64,000 bases of DNA from Diplonema japonicum (GCA_964019335.1 OZ025693.1:62001-126000), one strand, 5' to 3'; positions 51,749-61,393 are shown, numbered from the stretch's first letter. The notes: generated from the letters alone by a model not told the origin. Program-made: numbers and translations.

Positions 51749-51865
51749 TTTTTTTTTTCTTCTTTTTTTGCGAAGGATAACCCCCTTTTTTTTTTGGTGC
51801 GTTTGCAAGCAAAACTAAAAAAAAAAACTCAAAGTACAGGACAAGCCCCCCGCTAGAGGGCCGCC

Positions 51866-52549
51866 CTAATACTCCCCTTCTGGAGCATTGCTTTCATCCC
51901 GATCGTGGCTGTGAGCGTCTTGCGAAGTCGAGTAGGCGGCCTTCAAATCCATCAGCTTGTCGTGCGTGGACTGGGTAGCAAAAATGGGCCTCCTGGAGAA
52001 GCCTATAGCTGCCTTTCCCCCTATGGCGATGAGGGACTTCACCCTTTTCTGCTCATCCGCTGGGAAGGGGCGTCGCTTCTTCCGTGCCCTGCACGCTGCG
52101 TTTATCTTTACGATTAGGGCCTTGATTCTGCGTGCCCTATCTTCCAGCAGGCCTCCTGATGATTTACCGGTCGTCCATTCGAAGTCAATGGCTAGCTCCA
52201 CCGCCGACACCTCCGAGGTGGTGTCCTTCTCCACCCAGCGCAGCTGTGACAACCATTGTAGCAGCGGGTTCAGGTACTGGGACAGGACCCCACCCACTCC
52301 TTCGAGCTCGCCTGCTATCGGAACGGGGCATCTCTTTCCTACTACATTTCGTTCCCACGGTAGCGGCTGCGTGTTGACGTCCTCCTTCTGCATGAGCTCC
52401 ACGTCCCGCTTCTCAACCACCACGGCCAAGTATCGTTGCAGTTTTTCCAGGTATGCAAAGGCATGTCCTCTCGGCAGTATTGCGTGTAGCTCAAGACACA
52501 GGGGCCATCCCGTCCTGTCGCGCAGCGGTTCCAAACCGTCCTGTGTCAT
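51866..52549 (-). CDS. Unknown protein of a duplicated or mobile sequence, 227 aa
   Basis: The start at 52549 gives MTQDGLEPLRDRTGW; an upstream exon is possible, since CCATCAG precedes an open stretch LYECACAR. The C-terminal third is rich in Lys/Arg (RARRIKALIVKINAACRARK) and is repeated in truncated form at 1354-1671. Relative to that copy, 17 bp are missing in the tail, so the last 25 residues (AYSTSQDAHSH...EGEY) are read in another frame. Motifs such as VELAIDFEWTTG are reminiscent of the C-terminal region of non-LTR reverse transcriptases, but this is weak. The shared 3' flank and the 5' truncation of the other copy favour a mobile origin. The function is unknown. Confidence 0.5.
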   Translation of the reverse strand: MTQDGLEPLRDRTGWPLCLELHAILPRGHAFAYLEKLQRYLAVVVEKRDVELMQKEDVNTQPLPWERNVVGKRCPVPIAGELEGVGGVLSQYLNPLLQWLSQLRWVEKDTTSEVSAVELAIDFEWTTGKSSGGLLEDRARRIKALIVKINAACRARKKRRPFPADEQKRVKSLIAIGGKAAIGFSRRPIFATQSTHDKLMDLKAAYSTSQDAHSHDRDESNAPEGEY

Positions 52550-52764
52550 CCGTGCGCAGGCACACTCGTAGAGCTGATGGCGGAAAAAAAAAAAAGAAAA
52601 ACACATTGGTGGGGGAAGGGACGGGAAAGGAGAAAAAAAAAATATATATATATGTTTATATATGAGTTAAAGGAGGCCGGTGTTGGCGGCGCCCTGCACA
52701 AGAACAGGTCAACAGCGAACAACACATCTGATGTTTTTCTTATATTTTCATGTTATCCCCACAG

Positions 52765-52799
<35 letters not shown>

Positions 52800-52958
52800 C
52801 GTCGCTATGTCCACAGCAAAGGAAGAAACGCCCGTTCTAAATAACTAGAGAGGAGAGGTCTTTACAGGTGAAAAACTAAAAGGAAGGGGTGTTGTGGAGG
52901 GACAAGCGGGAGCAACTTTCTCTTTGAAAACTGCGTGAAAAAAAAATACAAGGAATTT
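52550..52958. other. Spacer with dispersed repeat and 33-A run
   Basis: The spacer holds the AAAGGAGGCCGG repeat (52659-52705), a 33-A run (52765-52797) and a segment after it (CGCCCGTTCTAAATAACTAG...) that recurs in the 3' flank of centrin copy 5. Confidence 0.5.
52659..52705 (+). repeat. Dispersed repeat containing AAAGGAGGCCGG, copy 2
   Basis: Near-perfect match to 7915-7962 with unrelated flanks. The common part ends at CACAAGAAC in both. Confidence 0.55.
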
Positions 52959-53520
52959 CTATTTCCCCTTCATCTGGATCATGACGTTCTTGAACTCCTC
53001 GAAGCTGATCTCACCGTCACGGTCCTCGTCGGCCTCAGCGATCATCTCCTGAAGCACATCGTCACCAGGGTTCTCGCCGAGGAGCTTTGCAACCTGTGGG
53101 TAAATGTTGTTGTTGTTGTTGTCGCTGTTGTTATGTCACCACACCTCCTTCAAGTTGGCGAACGAGATCTTGCCAGTCTTGTCCATGTCGAAGAGCTGGA
53201 AGGCCTTGAAGATCTCCTCCGGGGAGTCCTTCTGGGCCATCTTCGCCTGTTGTTGTGTGTTGGTGTGAAGATAAAAGAATTTCAAAAAAAAAAAAAAAAA
53301 TGCAAACCTTCATCATCTTCTCGAACTCGGGGTACTCGATCAGCCCGTTGGCGTCGGTGTCGATGGAGCGGATCATCTTCTCGATCTCCTCCCTGGGCTG
53401 GTCCCCGAACCCGAGACCCTTCATCGCAAGGGCCATCTCCTCGGCGTCGATCGCACCGGAGCCATCCGCGTCGAAGAGGTTGAACGCCTCCTTAATCTGC
53501 TCGTCGGTGAGGGCGGCCAT
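52959..53520 (-). CDS. Centrin, tandem copy 4
   Basis: Exons are 53520-53308, 53246-53145 and 53093-52959. The protein is identical to the other copies. Intron 2 contains GTTGTTATG on the plus strand, as in copy 2, so introns 2 of copies 2 and 4 share a recent history. The 3' flank (CTTTGAAAACTGCGTGAAAA on the plus strand) and further non-coding DNA are shared with copy 5, marking a larger duplicated block. All splice sites are intact. Confidence 0.9.
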
Positions 53521-54218
53521 TTTTTATAGTTGTTTTTAAGAATAAAAGTGGAAGTTTTTCCTTTGAGTCTTACGGTTGATACGATAGCCAGCAATATGCT
53601 TGGAAGTGGGTATAACCAATGGCTTCTCACTGTTCAGGGCTATTCCCGGCCAATTCTCCTCTTGCCCCCTTAAGGAACCCAAAAAGTCTTAGATTCCATT
53701 CGAGTCAGCACTCGCAGTATCTTGTCGCAGAAACTGTTTATTTGTGTTTTAAGCGTCCACTCTTCAGTACCATGGGTTTTACTGAGACGAAGTAAACCTG
53801 CAAAGGGTGCGAAGATTTTAATTGTACCCCCCTGGGCCTGCGGGCAATAGACAAAAAAAAAAAACGATTTTCTTACGGAGGAAACGCGCTTCCCTATAAG
53901 AAAATGGAAACATTTCCCGCTTTCTTACCAACACAGACATAGCTCGGGGGGGGGGGGGGGGGTAAAACAGCCGTTTCTATGGGAGTTAAACAAATAAAAA
54001 GAAGAATTCACTATGATAGGAACGAAGTGGTTACAACGAGCCCATCAAAAAAAAACAAAAAAAAAGGGGGGTATTTGTTCCACAGGACCAACGCCTGTTC
54101 TAAGTAACTAGAAAGAGAGGAAGGTGTTTACAAGCAAAAGAAAACTAAGAGGACTTCAAGGACAGGGATCACAGGGAGGGCAATTTTCTCTTTGAAAACT
54201 GCGTGAAAACAAAAAAAT
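53521..54218. other. Spacer with G run and one A-tailed repeat
   Basis: It contains an 18-G run (about 53945-53962), the A-tailed repeat at 54009 and, at about 54078-54215, a block shared with the 3' flank of centrin copy 4. No gene was recognised. Confidence 0.5.
54009..54065 (+). repeat. Short A-tailed tRNA-half-like repeat, copy 5
   Basis: CACTATGATAGGAACGAAG and GTGGTTA are followed by CAACGAGCCCATC and an A tail interrupted by one C. It is preceded by GAATT. Confidence 0.55.
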
Positions 54219-54781
54219 CTATTTCCCCTTCATCTGGATCATGACGTTCTTGAACTCCTCGAAGCTGATCTCACCGTCACGGTCCTCGTCGGCCTCAGCG
54301 ATCATCTCCTGAAGCACATCGTCACCGGGGTTCTCGCCGAGGAGCTTTGCAACCTGTGGGTAAATGTTGTTGTTGTTGTTGTTGTTGTTGTTGTAACAAT
54401 GTCACCACACCTCCTTCAGGTTGGCGAACGAGATCTTGCCAGTCTTGTCCATGTCGAAGAGCTGGAAGGCCTTGAAGATCTCCTCCGGGGAGTCCTTCTG
54501 GGCCATCTTCGCCTGTTGTTGTGTGTTGGTGTGAAGATAAAAGAATTTCAAAAAAAAAAAAAGCAAACCTTCATCATCTTCTCGAACTCGGGGTACTCGA
54601 TCAGCCCGTTGGCGTCGGTGTCGATGGAGCGGATCATCTTCTCGATCTCCTCCCTGGGCTGGTCCCCGAACCCGAGACCCTTCATCGCGAGGGCCATCTC
54701 CTCGGCGTCGATCGCACCGGAGCCATCCGCGTCGAAGAGGTTGAACGCCTCCTTAATCTGCTCGTCGGTGAGGGCGGCCAT
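54219..54781 (-). CDS. Centrin, tandem copy 5
   Basis: Exons are 54781-54569, 54512-54411 and 54353-54219. The protein is identical to the other copies. Intron 1 has the shortest A tract of the six and lacks the ATG-containing TGCA that follows GTT in the others. Intron 2 has one of the longest uninterrupted CAA-type repeats. The CCGGGG variant in exon 3 is shared with copy 3. A long upstream open frame ([11 protein letters not shown]...) reads through leader homopolymers and is rejected as a start. Confidence 0.9.
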
Positions 54782-55594
54782 TTTTTTTCTTTTTTTTAAA
54801 GATAAGAGTAGAAGTTCTTCTAAAATGGTGGATGCGAAGACTTGAATTAGGCACAGAGAAAAAGAAAAAGAAAAAAAAAAGGGAAAAGAGAAGGGGGGAA
54901 AAAAAAAGTAGAAGGGCAGACTGAAATTCTGAAGGTAAAGCACAAAGCCGCCAGGATAGGACAAACCAGAAAGAATTGGGGCTTGGAATAGAAGGAGTGG
55001 GCAAGTGGTGCTTACCCCGTATTAAACCTTTTTTTTTGTCCCATCTTTCTTTTTTTTTTTTTAAAAAAAGGGGACAAGGACCAACACATACGAAAGGGAA
55101 AGGGAATAGTAAGGATCCAGTGTAACAATGTGGCACTATAAACAGAGGGAAAAAAAAAAGAAAAAAAAGTTACGTACTTGAAAGACGACAAGTGACACGG
55201 CGCGTGACCCTTGACATAATTCCACCCCCCACCACCACCACCGCCACGCTATATATATGTCATATTTTACATTTCGTTCCTTTTTCTCGTGGAGTACATT
55301 TGGCCAAGATATTCGGTGTTTTTGTGCCATGGTTTAGTGCTCACCTTAATTTCTTTTTTTTTTGAGAAAAAAAAAATCAACCAAAGGTGAATTACTGTAT
55401 TTTTCCCCCCCCTCCCTTCGTTGGAATTTTCTATGGACAACAAACAAAAATACCGAATAAATGGCGGGAAAAAAAAAAAAAAAAAAACTTTTTTTTTTCT
55501 TGTTGTTGCAAACGCTTTGTTAAACTTTCAGAATAATAATAATAACAAAAAAAAAAAAAAAAAAAGGAACGGGGGAAAACTTTATGGGTACGTC

Positions 55595-55641
<47 letters not shown>

Positions 55642-55850
55642 CTCCAGTCAGATTTTCAAGGGTGGGAGTGAATATAATATTTCACATTATTTCACGCTTC
55701 ACTTTATTTTCATTGCAGATTTCAGGCTTGTTTTAGGAAGAAAACAGGGGCAGAAATGAAAATTACTTTATGAGTGAATATAAAGTACTTTATATTCACG
55801 CTTGCCCTATTTTCACTGCACAGCAAGGGGTCTGGGGCGAAAACAAGGAA
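54782..55850. other. Spacer with 39-T run and short palindrome
   Basis: A/T homopolymers include a 39-T run (55597-55635) and a perfect 26-bp palindrome (55774-55799, GTGAATATAAAGT and its complement). TTTATTTTCA-type motifs around 55665-55725 resemble the arms of the larger palindrome at 56228. No gene was seen. Confidence 0.5.
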
Positions 55851-56180
55851 AAGGAACCACCTAAGTGGTTACCACACAGGCCCCTTGTTTTGGAAACCCC
55901 GGTTCGAATCTGGGAATCTCACTTTTTACGTCACTCAAGGATCTGGTCGCCTCTCTCAACAGAAGGGGAGAGAGGTGGGCTTGGCAAGCCAGCAGAGGTG
56001 ACAGCTGCTAGTGGGGCAACCTCAGCAACCCAGGCAGCAGCCCCACAGGTCCAGACCGAGGTCCTGTCAGCACCCATGGACGCACAGCCCGCACCACACA
56101 GGATATGCCTTGACAATCAATATCAACCATAAGCACCCCCAATAAAATTTGTAACTTGTAACTTGTAACTTGTAACCTGT
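55851..56180 (+). mobile_element. tRNA-headed SINE with TTGTAAC tail
   Basis: The head has an A-box-like AAGTGGTTACCAC and a canonical B box GGTTCGAATCT (55901-55911). The latter sits in a well-paired T-arm (CCCGG, loop TTCGAAT, CTGGG). The anticodon region does not fold well, so it is not a working tRNA. A GC-rich unrelated body follows (about 55930-56145), and the element ends in four to five TTGTAAC repeats. Pol III promoter head, unrelated body and short-repeat tail are the hallmarks of a SINE. Exact 5' end and target duplication are not clear. Confidence 0.65.
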
Positions 56181-56227
56181 AATGCCCTACCCTTTCAAAT
56201 CTGACTGACGTTAAATAAAACAACGGA

Positions 56228-56373
56228 TTTAGTGAAAATAGATCCGATTTTCACTTGTGGTGGCATGTTTAACTCGTTGATGTTACTTCACTCGCTTCGC
56301 TCGTGAAGTCATATACCCACTCGTTAAACCACTGCCACCACGCGTGAAAATCATACGATCTTATTTTCACTAA
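56228..56373. repeat. 146-bp imperfect palindrome (foldback)
   Basis: The left arm starts TTTAGTGAAAATAGATC and continues GATTTTCAC, GTGGTGGCA and TTTAAC. The right arm is its reverse complement with small indels. The centre is itself palindromic (CTTCACTCGCTTCGCTCGTG). It could form a long hairpin and looks like a MITE or foldback element. It lies 50 bp after the SINE tail. Confidence 0.7.
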
Positions 56374-56557
56374 ATAAATAGTTATTTTTTTTTTTTTTTT
56401 CGCCCACTTTGAGGATTGAGGACCACCCCTACGGCTAGGAAAGGCTTCCTTGTCTTCACAATTCCGCCCCTCCAGAAAAAAAAAAAAAAAAGGAAAAATG
56501 AGCGAAAAAAAAAAAAAATTGAGTATGTTCCCTCTCTCTGTAACTCTTTTCTCCTTG

Positions 56558-57349
56558 TCAAGCTTCTATTTTAGGAACGGCTGGAAGTCCCTTGGGACCG
56601 TCGGCACAAGAGAGAAACCCCCTACGGGTGCACAAGTATGACTTCCATTGACAAGTTTGCAGCCGGGTTTCATCCCCCGTCAGCGCCTGAAGGAAAGTAG
56701 CATGGCTGACGACGGCAACGTTGGAATGAGGTTGGGAGAGGAGAAATGCTTGAAAGGCCGCAGCCCGTTGTGAAAGCTGGTTTTGAGTCTCGGCCAAGGA
56801 CACCCACCACTTGCCTTCAGGAAGGAGCGACAGGTCTATTTCAGCTTCATAGTTATGTTCCTTAATGAAACCGTCGATTTTTTCTCGAAGCTCGTCTTTC
56901 AAACGACCCGCGTTGGACCCCTCAAGCATCGTCCGCGTCTCGCAGCAGCCAGGGTGGAGCATGATCTTAAGTCCTTTTATTCGACCGAAGATTATCAAGG
57001 CGGTTTCGATGGTGCGCACCATAGGGCTGACATAGATGACGTCGAAGGGGTGATCGCTGACTGTAGTTGCGGAGTTTGCCTCCAACACACCCTTGCAAGT
57101 CAATGAAGGATCTCTCATCTTGCATGCGGTGTACGTTCCCATCAGAATATTCTTGCTCTGGACTGCCGCGTCGTAAATCTTCAACGTTAGCAGGTCGCTC
57201 AACAGCGACCACCCTGCCTTCGCCAAGCCCCGTGTGTTAACATTGTGCATCCCCTCGCCGTGCCTTATCGCCGTGACACTCACCACATGGCTCGTCTTCG
57301 GCCGTTCTTCAACAATTGATGGCGGCTGTCGATAACCACCATTTTCCAT
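56558..57349 (-). CDS. Histidine phosphatase superfamily protein, 263 aa
   Basis: This is a second branch-1 histidine phosphatase, not closely similar to the one at 2988-3815. The catalytic motif is TAIRHGEGMHN (RHG at residues 29-31, nucleophile His30), the usual pattern of eukaryotic phosphoglycerate-mutase-like phosphatases. IYVSPMVRTIETALI provides the conserved Arg, and VVSHATFLQAL the second histidine. A Glu in the CETRTMLEG segment may be the acid. No signal peptide and no intron were seen. The start MENGGYRQ at 57349 follows an A-rich leader. The substrate is not predictable; a cytosolic small-molecule or protein phosphatase is likely. Confidence 0.8.
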   Translation of the reverse strand: MENGGYRQPPSIVEERPKTSHVVSVTAIRHGEGMHNVNTRGLAKAGWSLLSDLLTLKIYDAAVQSKNILMGTYTACKMRDPSLTCKGVLEANSATTVSDHPFDVIYVSPMVRTIETALIIFGRIKGLKIMLHPGCCETRTMLEGSNAGRLKDELREKIDGFIKEHNYEAEIDLSLLPEGKWWVSLAETQNQLSQRAAAFQAFLLSQPHSNVAVVSHATFLQALTGDETRLQTCQWKSYLCTRRGFLSCADGPKGLPAVPKIEA

Positions 57350-58597
57350 TTTTTTTTTCTTTTTTCCACCTTCCTTTTTTTTTTTTTTTTTTTTTTTTTC
57401 TTGTTTGTCTCAAAGTTCATCCCTTCCCCGTTTTTTTTTTTTTTAAACAGAGATATTCTGCTTTTTTTTTTTTTTTAAACTCTTACTGGGGTGTCCTCTA
57501 CTTGCTTCATCTAACGGAAGGCCTTCTCTTGAAGAGGGCATGTGCAGCACTGCTTCACTCAAGCGCAAGACCTATTAAAAAAACTAGTTTGGCGCTCCAT
57601 TTGTTTGTGCGCACGAGCGGAATTTTACCTAATAAAATAGCTCATTACGCTGCCATCAACTAGTTTTTAGTCTCGACAATAATATTGTTAAAACAAAAAA
57701 AAAAGCGGGGGAAATTTTGACCTCAATGATGTTGCTGGTAGTGATATTTTAGAGTCCAAATCCTCAGGAATACGATACGAGATCAAACATAGCAGGGGGT
57801 ATAGCCGGTTTGGCTGTCATGGTCAACAGCGTACGCCCGGCCAGGTAGAGCATTATCGAAACTAAGGGGGGAATTTTCAGCGTTTTAAAACCACAGGGAG
57901 ATTTATAAAACCTTGGGGGTCAGAAACCTTTCCCTCCTAAATTGATAGACCCTTGGGCATTCCTCAAATTTGTTTGATTTAAGGGGGGGGGGGGGGGGGG
58001 GGTCAAAGTTAGCAGTTTTCTCCGTTTCTTTTTAATGTGTCTTATTGGAAAGTGGAAGTAACGAATGGGGGGGAGAAACAATCAATAATACTGTAAAGTG
58101 GGAGGGGGAAAAAAAAAAACAAGAGACTGGACAGCTCATCATCAATATGGGGGAACTTCAAAACAGGGATGACAGCATTTAGTTGCCTTAATCATTCTTT
58201 TTTTTTTTCCTTCTTCTTTTCTTTTCCTTCTGACGAAAACCGCGTCTTTTCATTGACAAACTGACCAAAAAAAAAAAAGAAATCCCAAAAAAACAGGGAA
58301 ATCTTCCCACCCTTAGGTCATTTCATGGCCAAACTCCTCAGCGGACAGCACACCCGATGCAATTTTATACTTCCATATAACAAGAAGAGTCCTCCGGGCA
58401 GACAGTGGTTCAGGATCAAGAAAACTCGGGTATTTGTCAGTTCGGCATCCCCCCCACCACCACCACTTTACAGAAAATAATAATTAGAAAGAAAAAAGTG
58501 ATGCGTGAAAAGAAATGGGAAAAAAAAAAAAAGAAAAAGAAAAAAAAAACCCCCCACCCCCTCTTTAATTTAATTTCTAAAAGAAAAAAAAAAAACC
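57350..58597. other. Spacer with a fragment of the TIR element
   Basis: The spacer holds T and A tracts, a 20-G run (57983-58002) and, at about 58300-58345, a reverse-orientation fragment resembling the interior of the TIR element at 22131 (TTTGGCCAT.AAATGACCTAAG). No gene was supported. Confidence 0.5.
58300..58345 (-). repeat. Diverged fragment of the 22-kb TIR element
   Basis: Read on the minus strand it contains TTTGGCCATGAAATGACCTA, then AGGGTGGGAAGATTTCCCTG; 22177-22300 has TTTGGCCATAAAATGACCTA followed later by ATATTTCCCTGTTTTT. The inverted ends are not present. Confidence 0.4.
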
Positions 58598-61393
58598 TTA
58601 TCCTTTTGATTTTTTCTTCTTTTTCTTTGCTCGTTTCTTCCCCGGTTTCTTGCCGGGGGGCGTTGCCGGGTTCAAGAACGACTCGGCGACAGCAGGGTCG
58701 GTGGACGAGATAATGCAAACATTCCACTCAACATTAAGATCACGACAATCGTCATCATCGTCATCGTCATCATCATCATCGTCACTGTCACTGTCACTAG
58801 AAGCAACATCAGGACACTGCCTGAGAATTTCCGCTTGGAGACAAGGCGACACGGTTGTAGTAATCCGTGCCAGGAAGCACTTGTTAGTTTTACTAGTATT
58901 GTTGCCGTCATCATGAACAGCGATCTGCCCCTCGAGGTCAGTGTTGTCCTCTGTCGTCTGCATAGTCATACAAATGCGCTGGGTGTCGTTGATACGAATG
59001 TCAATAACAAGGAAGCCCTGCACATGAAGACGTGCGTTCACAGCACAGTACGGTTTGTCCCGAACGTGGCCTCTATACCTCGTCACGTCATTGCTCGTTT
59101 TTTCAAGGTAGATGAAAAAGTTTGTCAGTGCTTTAACTTGCCACCACCCTGTCATGTCGGCTACGCCACCTATGCTGCATTCTATTTCGCTGTCTGTGTC
59201 GGCGCTGTCTATCGAGGCCACCACACTCTCTGGGGAGTCCACTTCGCACGAACACTCTCCTTGTGCTGCGTCCAGTACCGCTTTGAACCTTTCTTGTATC
59301 TCATTGGCAATCCCCTTCGTAAAGCACGACGCCAGCGGAAGATCCGCATTTGCAAACAACCCCTTGATCTGTTTCTGTGTTGTTGAAAAAGAACAAAAAA
59401 AAAAAAAAAAAAAGAGTTTTTTTTTTTTAAAGGGAAAGGGGTGGGGTACCTTGTTGATGCACTGTCCCATCTCGTCGGTTCCTTCGTCTTTCTCGCCGGT
59501 GCTCAGCTTGGGTATAGTTTCGGATGAAGTGCGGAGCGCGGCTGCGGTGCTTGCGATAGCCACGAGTTCCTGCTGGGTTTGCCAGCTTGTCTCCAATGCT
59601 GCGTGCACATATATGTTTCCTGATGTGGAGTCGAACGTATTGTAATACGACCCCTGCATGCACCACAGCCCCAGGCAGTCCTTCCCCGCAGCCTCCATGA
59701 AAAGCGCTGTTCTGATGGAGTCATAGTTTTTGCGCCATGCGACGCCTAGCTCTGCTGACTGGCGTAGCATGTCGAAGCGCCCGAAGGCAGGTACTTCAGA
59801 GTCGTCACTGATGACGCTGCCTATTAGGTTTCCGTTGGGTTCTTGTTGGATCGCCAGCAGGTATTGAGACTCATTTTTTGACTTTTCACCCCCCACGTGG
59901 GTGATCTGCCACACCCCGCTCACGTTGACCTGGCACTCCGCGCACACCTTCGGCTCCTCGTCTGTGAAGGTCACCACTACCTTCGCATTCTTGTCCACCT
60001 TGCTGAAGTTGCAGTGCTGCGTGTCATACAAGCAATTGATAGCCGTTTGCGTGTCTTGCATGATCGCAACGCCTCTTCTGTTATATGTGCTCACAGACTC
60101 CCACACCCACGTGAACTGTGAGTGCCGCAACAAGACCTCTCCCAGCAGGTCCAAGTCAGCATCTGCGGGAAGGTACGAAAACCGGAGCATTTTCCCAGGC
60201 GCGGAAGATGCTGGTGCCTCAAGTTGCACACCCTTGCAGGACGTCATGCTGTTGGTGCTAATCGTGAAGTCGACCAGCCAGTCGCACATGATCACGGACA
60301 GTGTGTTCCCTCCGCTCTCCCCAACCACCGTTTTGTCCAGTTGCTTGATAGCAGCAAGGGCCTCATTCACGCACCCGTAGCTCACGACGGCGGTGTAGCC
60401 GTCGCTGTCGTCGGTGTCGTCGAAGCAGTACACGTCCTTCACCGTTCCCGCGGTGCTGAAAAGGGCATGCATCCGCTGGCACATGCTGGGCATGGAGGGT
60501 ATGTTGGACACCAGGACATGCGGTGCAGGAGTGCTGTGCATGGCATCAGGCGAAATAATAACAGCGTTCAACCCATGCTTCTTGACAGCCTCGGCGGCCT
60601 TGTTGCTGCGCACACACGCCCAAGCAGTCGTTGAGTCGACCGTTCCAAAGGCAAGCACTGGTGCAGCAGTGGAGATGATGGCCCGGAGCATGAGAGGAGT
60701 GTAGCACGACAGAGGAATGTGGAGGAAGGGCGACGACAACATAGGGGTGGGAGGGAGGAGGAGCAAGGGTGAAGGTTGGGAAGGGATGGTGATGCTGAGT
60801 AGGTTAGGGACTGAGAAGCGGGATCCGAGGGAGAATTTGAAAGCAGACCTCTCCTGTTCACGCTCTCTTTTCGTCAGCTGTTTCCACCTTCTGTTGAGGT
60901 GCACGCTTTGAACGGACAGCCGCTTCCGTTGTTCCGAGACAACCTCTGCCACTGACTCGTCAATTGCGGAGGCTGGCAGGACCAGCCCGCGAAGCTCTAC
61001 CACGGCAGCCTCTCGTTGCCGTACCTTTGCTTCTCGCTTTCTGAGGTTTTCTCGCTGTTCTCTATATTTTTCTTCCAGTTTCGCCTCGTAGTCCAACATG
61101 TCTGCTTGACGAATGTCGAGGTCCCGCTCTCTCCTCTGTAGTGCGTCCTCCTTCTCGCTTAGTTCCTGCCTCAGCTTATGAAGGCCCTCCATTCGTGTTG
61201 TATAAAGGTTCGCCAGCTCCTCCACGTTGTGCAGAGCGGTTTCAGAAGCGTCTTCCTTCTTCTGCAACAACCGGCTCAGTTCCACCTGTTCCTCTTCCTT
61301 GCAGTTCATCTTCATCTCCCGCAGCTTGAGCTCTTTCCACACCTTGCCTATCGACTCCATCATGTCATCAAATGCATATTGCGGCCCCGCCAT
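58598..61393 (-). CDS. Coiled-coil + RRM protein, two exons, 906 aa
   Basis: Exons 61393-59450 and 59374-58598 join through a 75-nt intron (GTACCC...ACACAG) that contains no stop and keeps the frame. A retained transcript would therefore add 25 low-complexity residues. Residues about 1-195 form a charged coiled coil (EEKYREQRENLRKREAKV). An RRM-like domain follows (about 285-370: HVLVSNIPSMPSMCQRMHAL, DGYTAVVSYGCVNEALAAI). Two similar beta-rich modules come next, each with a GWWQV or GVWQI start and a lipocalin-like strand pattern (VSGVWQITHVGG..., ADMTGWWQVKAL...). The tail has a 12-Asp run and a Lys-rich end. RNA binding is inferred from the RRM. No named family was recognised. Confidence 0.7.
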   Translation of the reverse strand: MAGPQYAFDDMMESIGKVWKELKLREMKMNCKEEEQVELSRLLQKKEDASETALHNVEELANLYTTRMEGLHKLRQELSEKEDALQRRERDLDIRQADMLDYEAKLEEKYREQRENLRKREAKVRQREAAVVELRGLVLPASAIDESVAEVVSEQRKRLSVQSVHLNRRWKQLTKREREQERSAFKFSLGSRFSVPNLLSITIPSQPSPLLLLPPTPMLSSPFLHIPLSCYTPLMLRAIISTAAPVLAFGTVDSTTAWACVRSNKAAEAVKKHGLNAVIISPDAMHSTPAPHVLVSNIPSMPSMCQRMHALFSTAGTVKDVYCFDDTDDSDGYTAVVSYGCVNEALAAIKQLDKTVVGESGGNTLSVIMCDWLVDFTISTNSMTSCKGVQLEAPASSAPGKMLRFSYLPADADLDLLGEVLLRHSQFTWVWESVSTYNRRGVAIMQDTQTAINCLYDTQHCNFSKVDKNAKVVVTFTDEEPKVCAECQVNVSGVWQITHVGGEKSKNESQYLLAIQQEPNGNLIGSVISDDSEVPAFGRFDMLRQSAELGVAWRKNYDSIRTALFMEAAGKDCLGLWCMQGSYYNTFDSTSGNIYVHAALETSWQTQQELVAIASTAAALRTSSETIPKLSTGEKDEGTDEMGQCINKVPHPFPFKKKKLFFFFFFCSFSTTQKQIKGLFANADLPLASCFTKGIANEIQERFKAVLDAAQGECSCEVDSPESVVASIDSADTDSEIECSIGGVADMTGWWQVKALTNFFIYLEKTSNDVTRYRGHVRDKPYCAVNARLHVQGFLVIDIRINDTQRICMTMQTTEDNTDLEGQIAVHDDGNNTSKTNKCFLARITTTVSPCLQAEILRQCPDVASSDSDSDDDDDDDDDDDDCRDLNVEWNVCIISSTDPAVAESFLNPATPPGKKPGKKRAKKKKKKSKG

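Noticed and set aside
55851-55925. Functional tRNA gene
   Set aside because: The T-arm and B box are good, but the acceptor and anticodon arms do not pair and an unrelated body and repeat tail follow, which fits a SINE.
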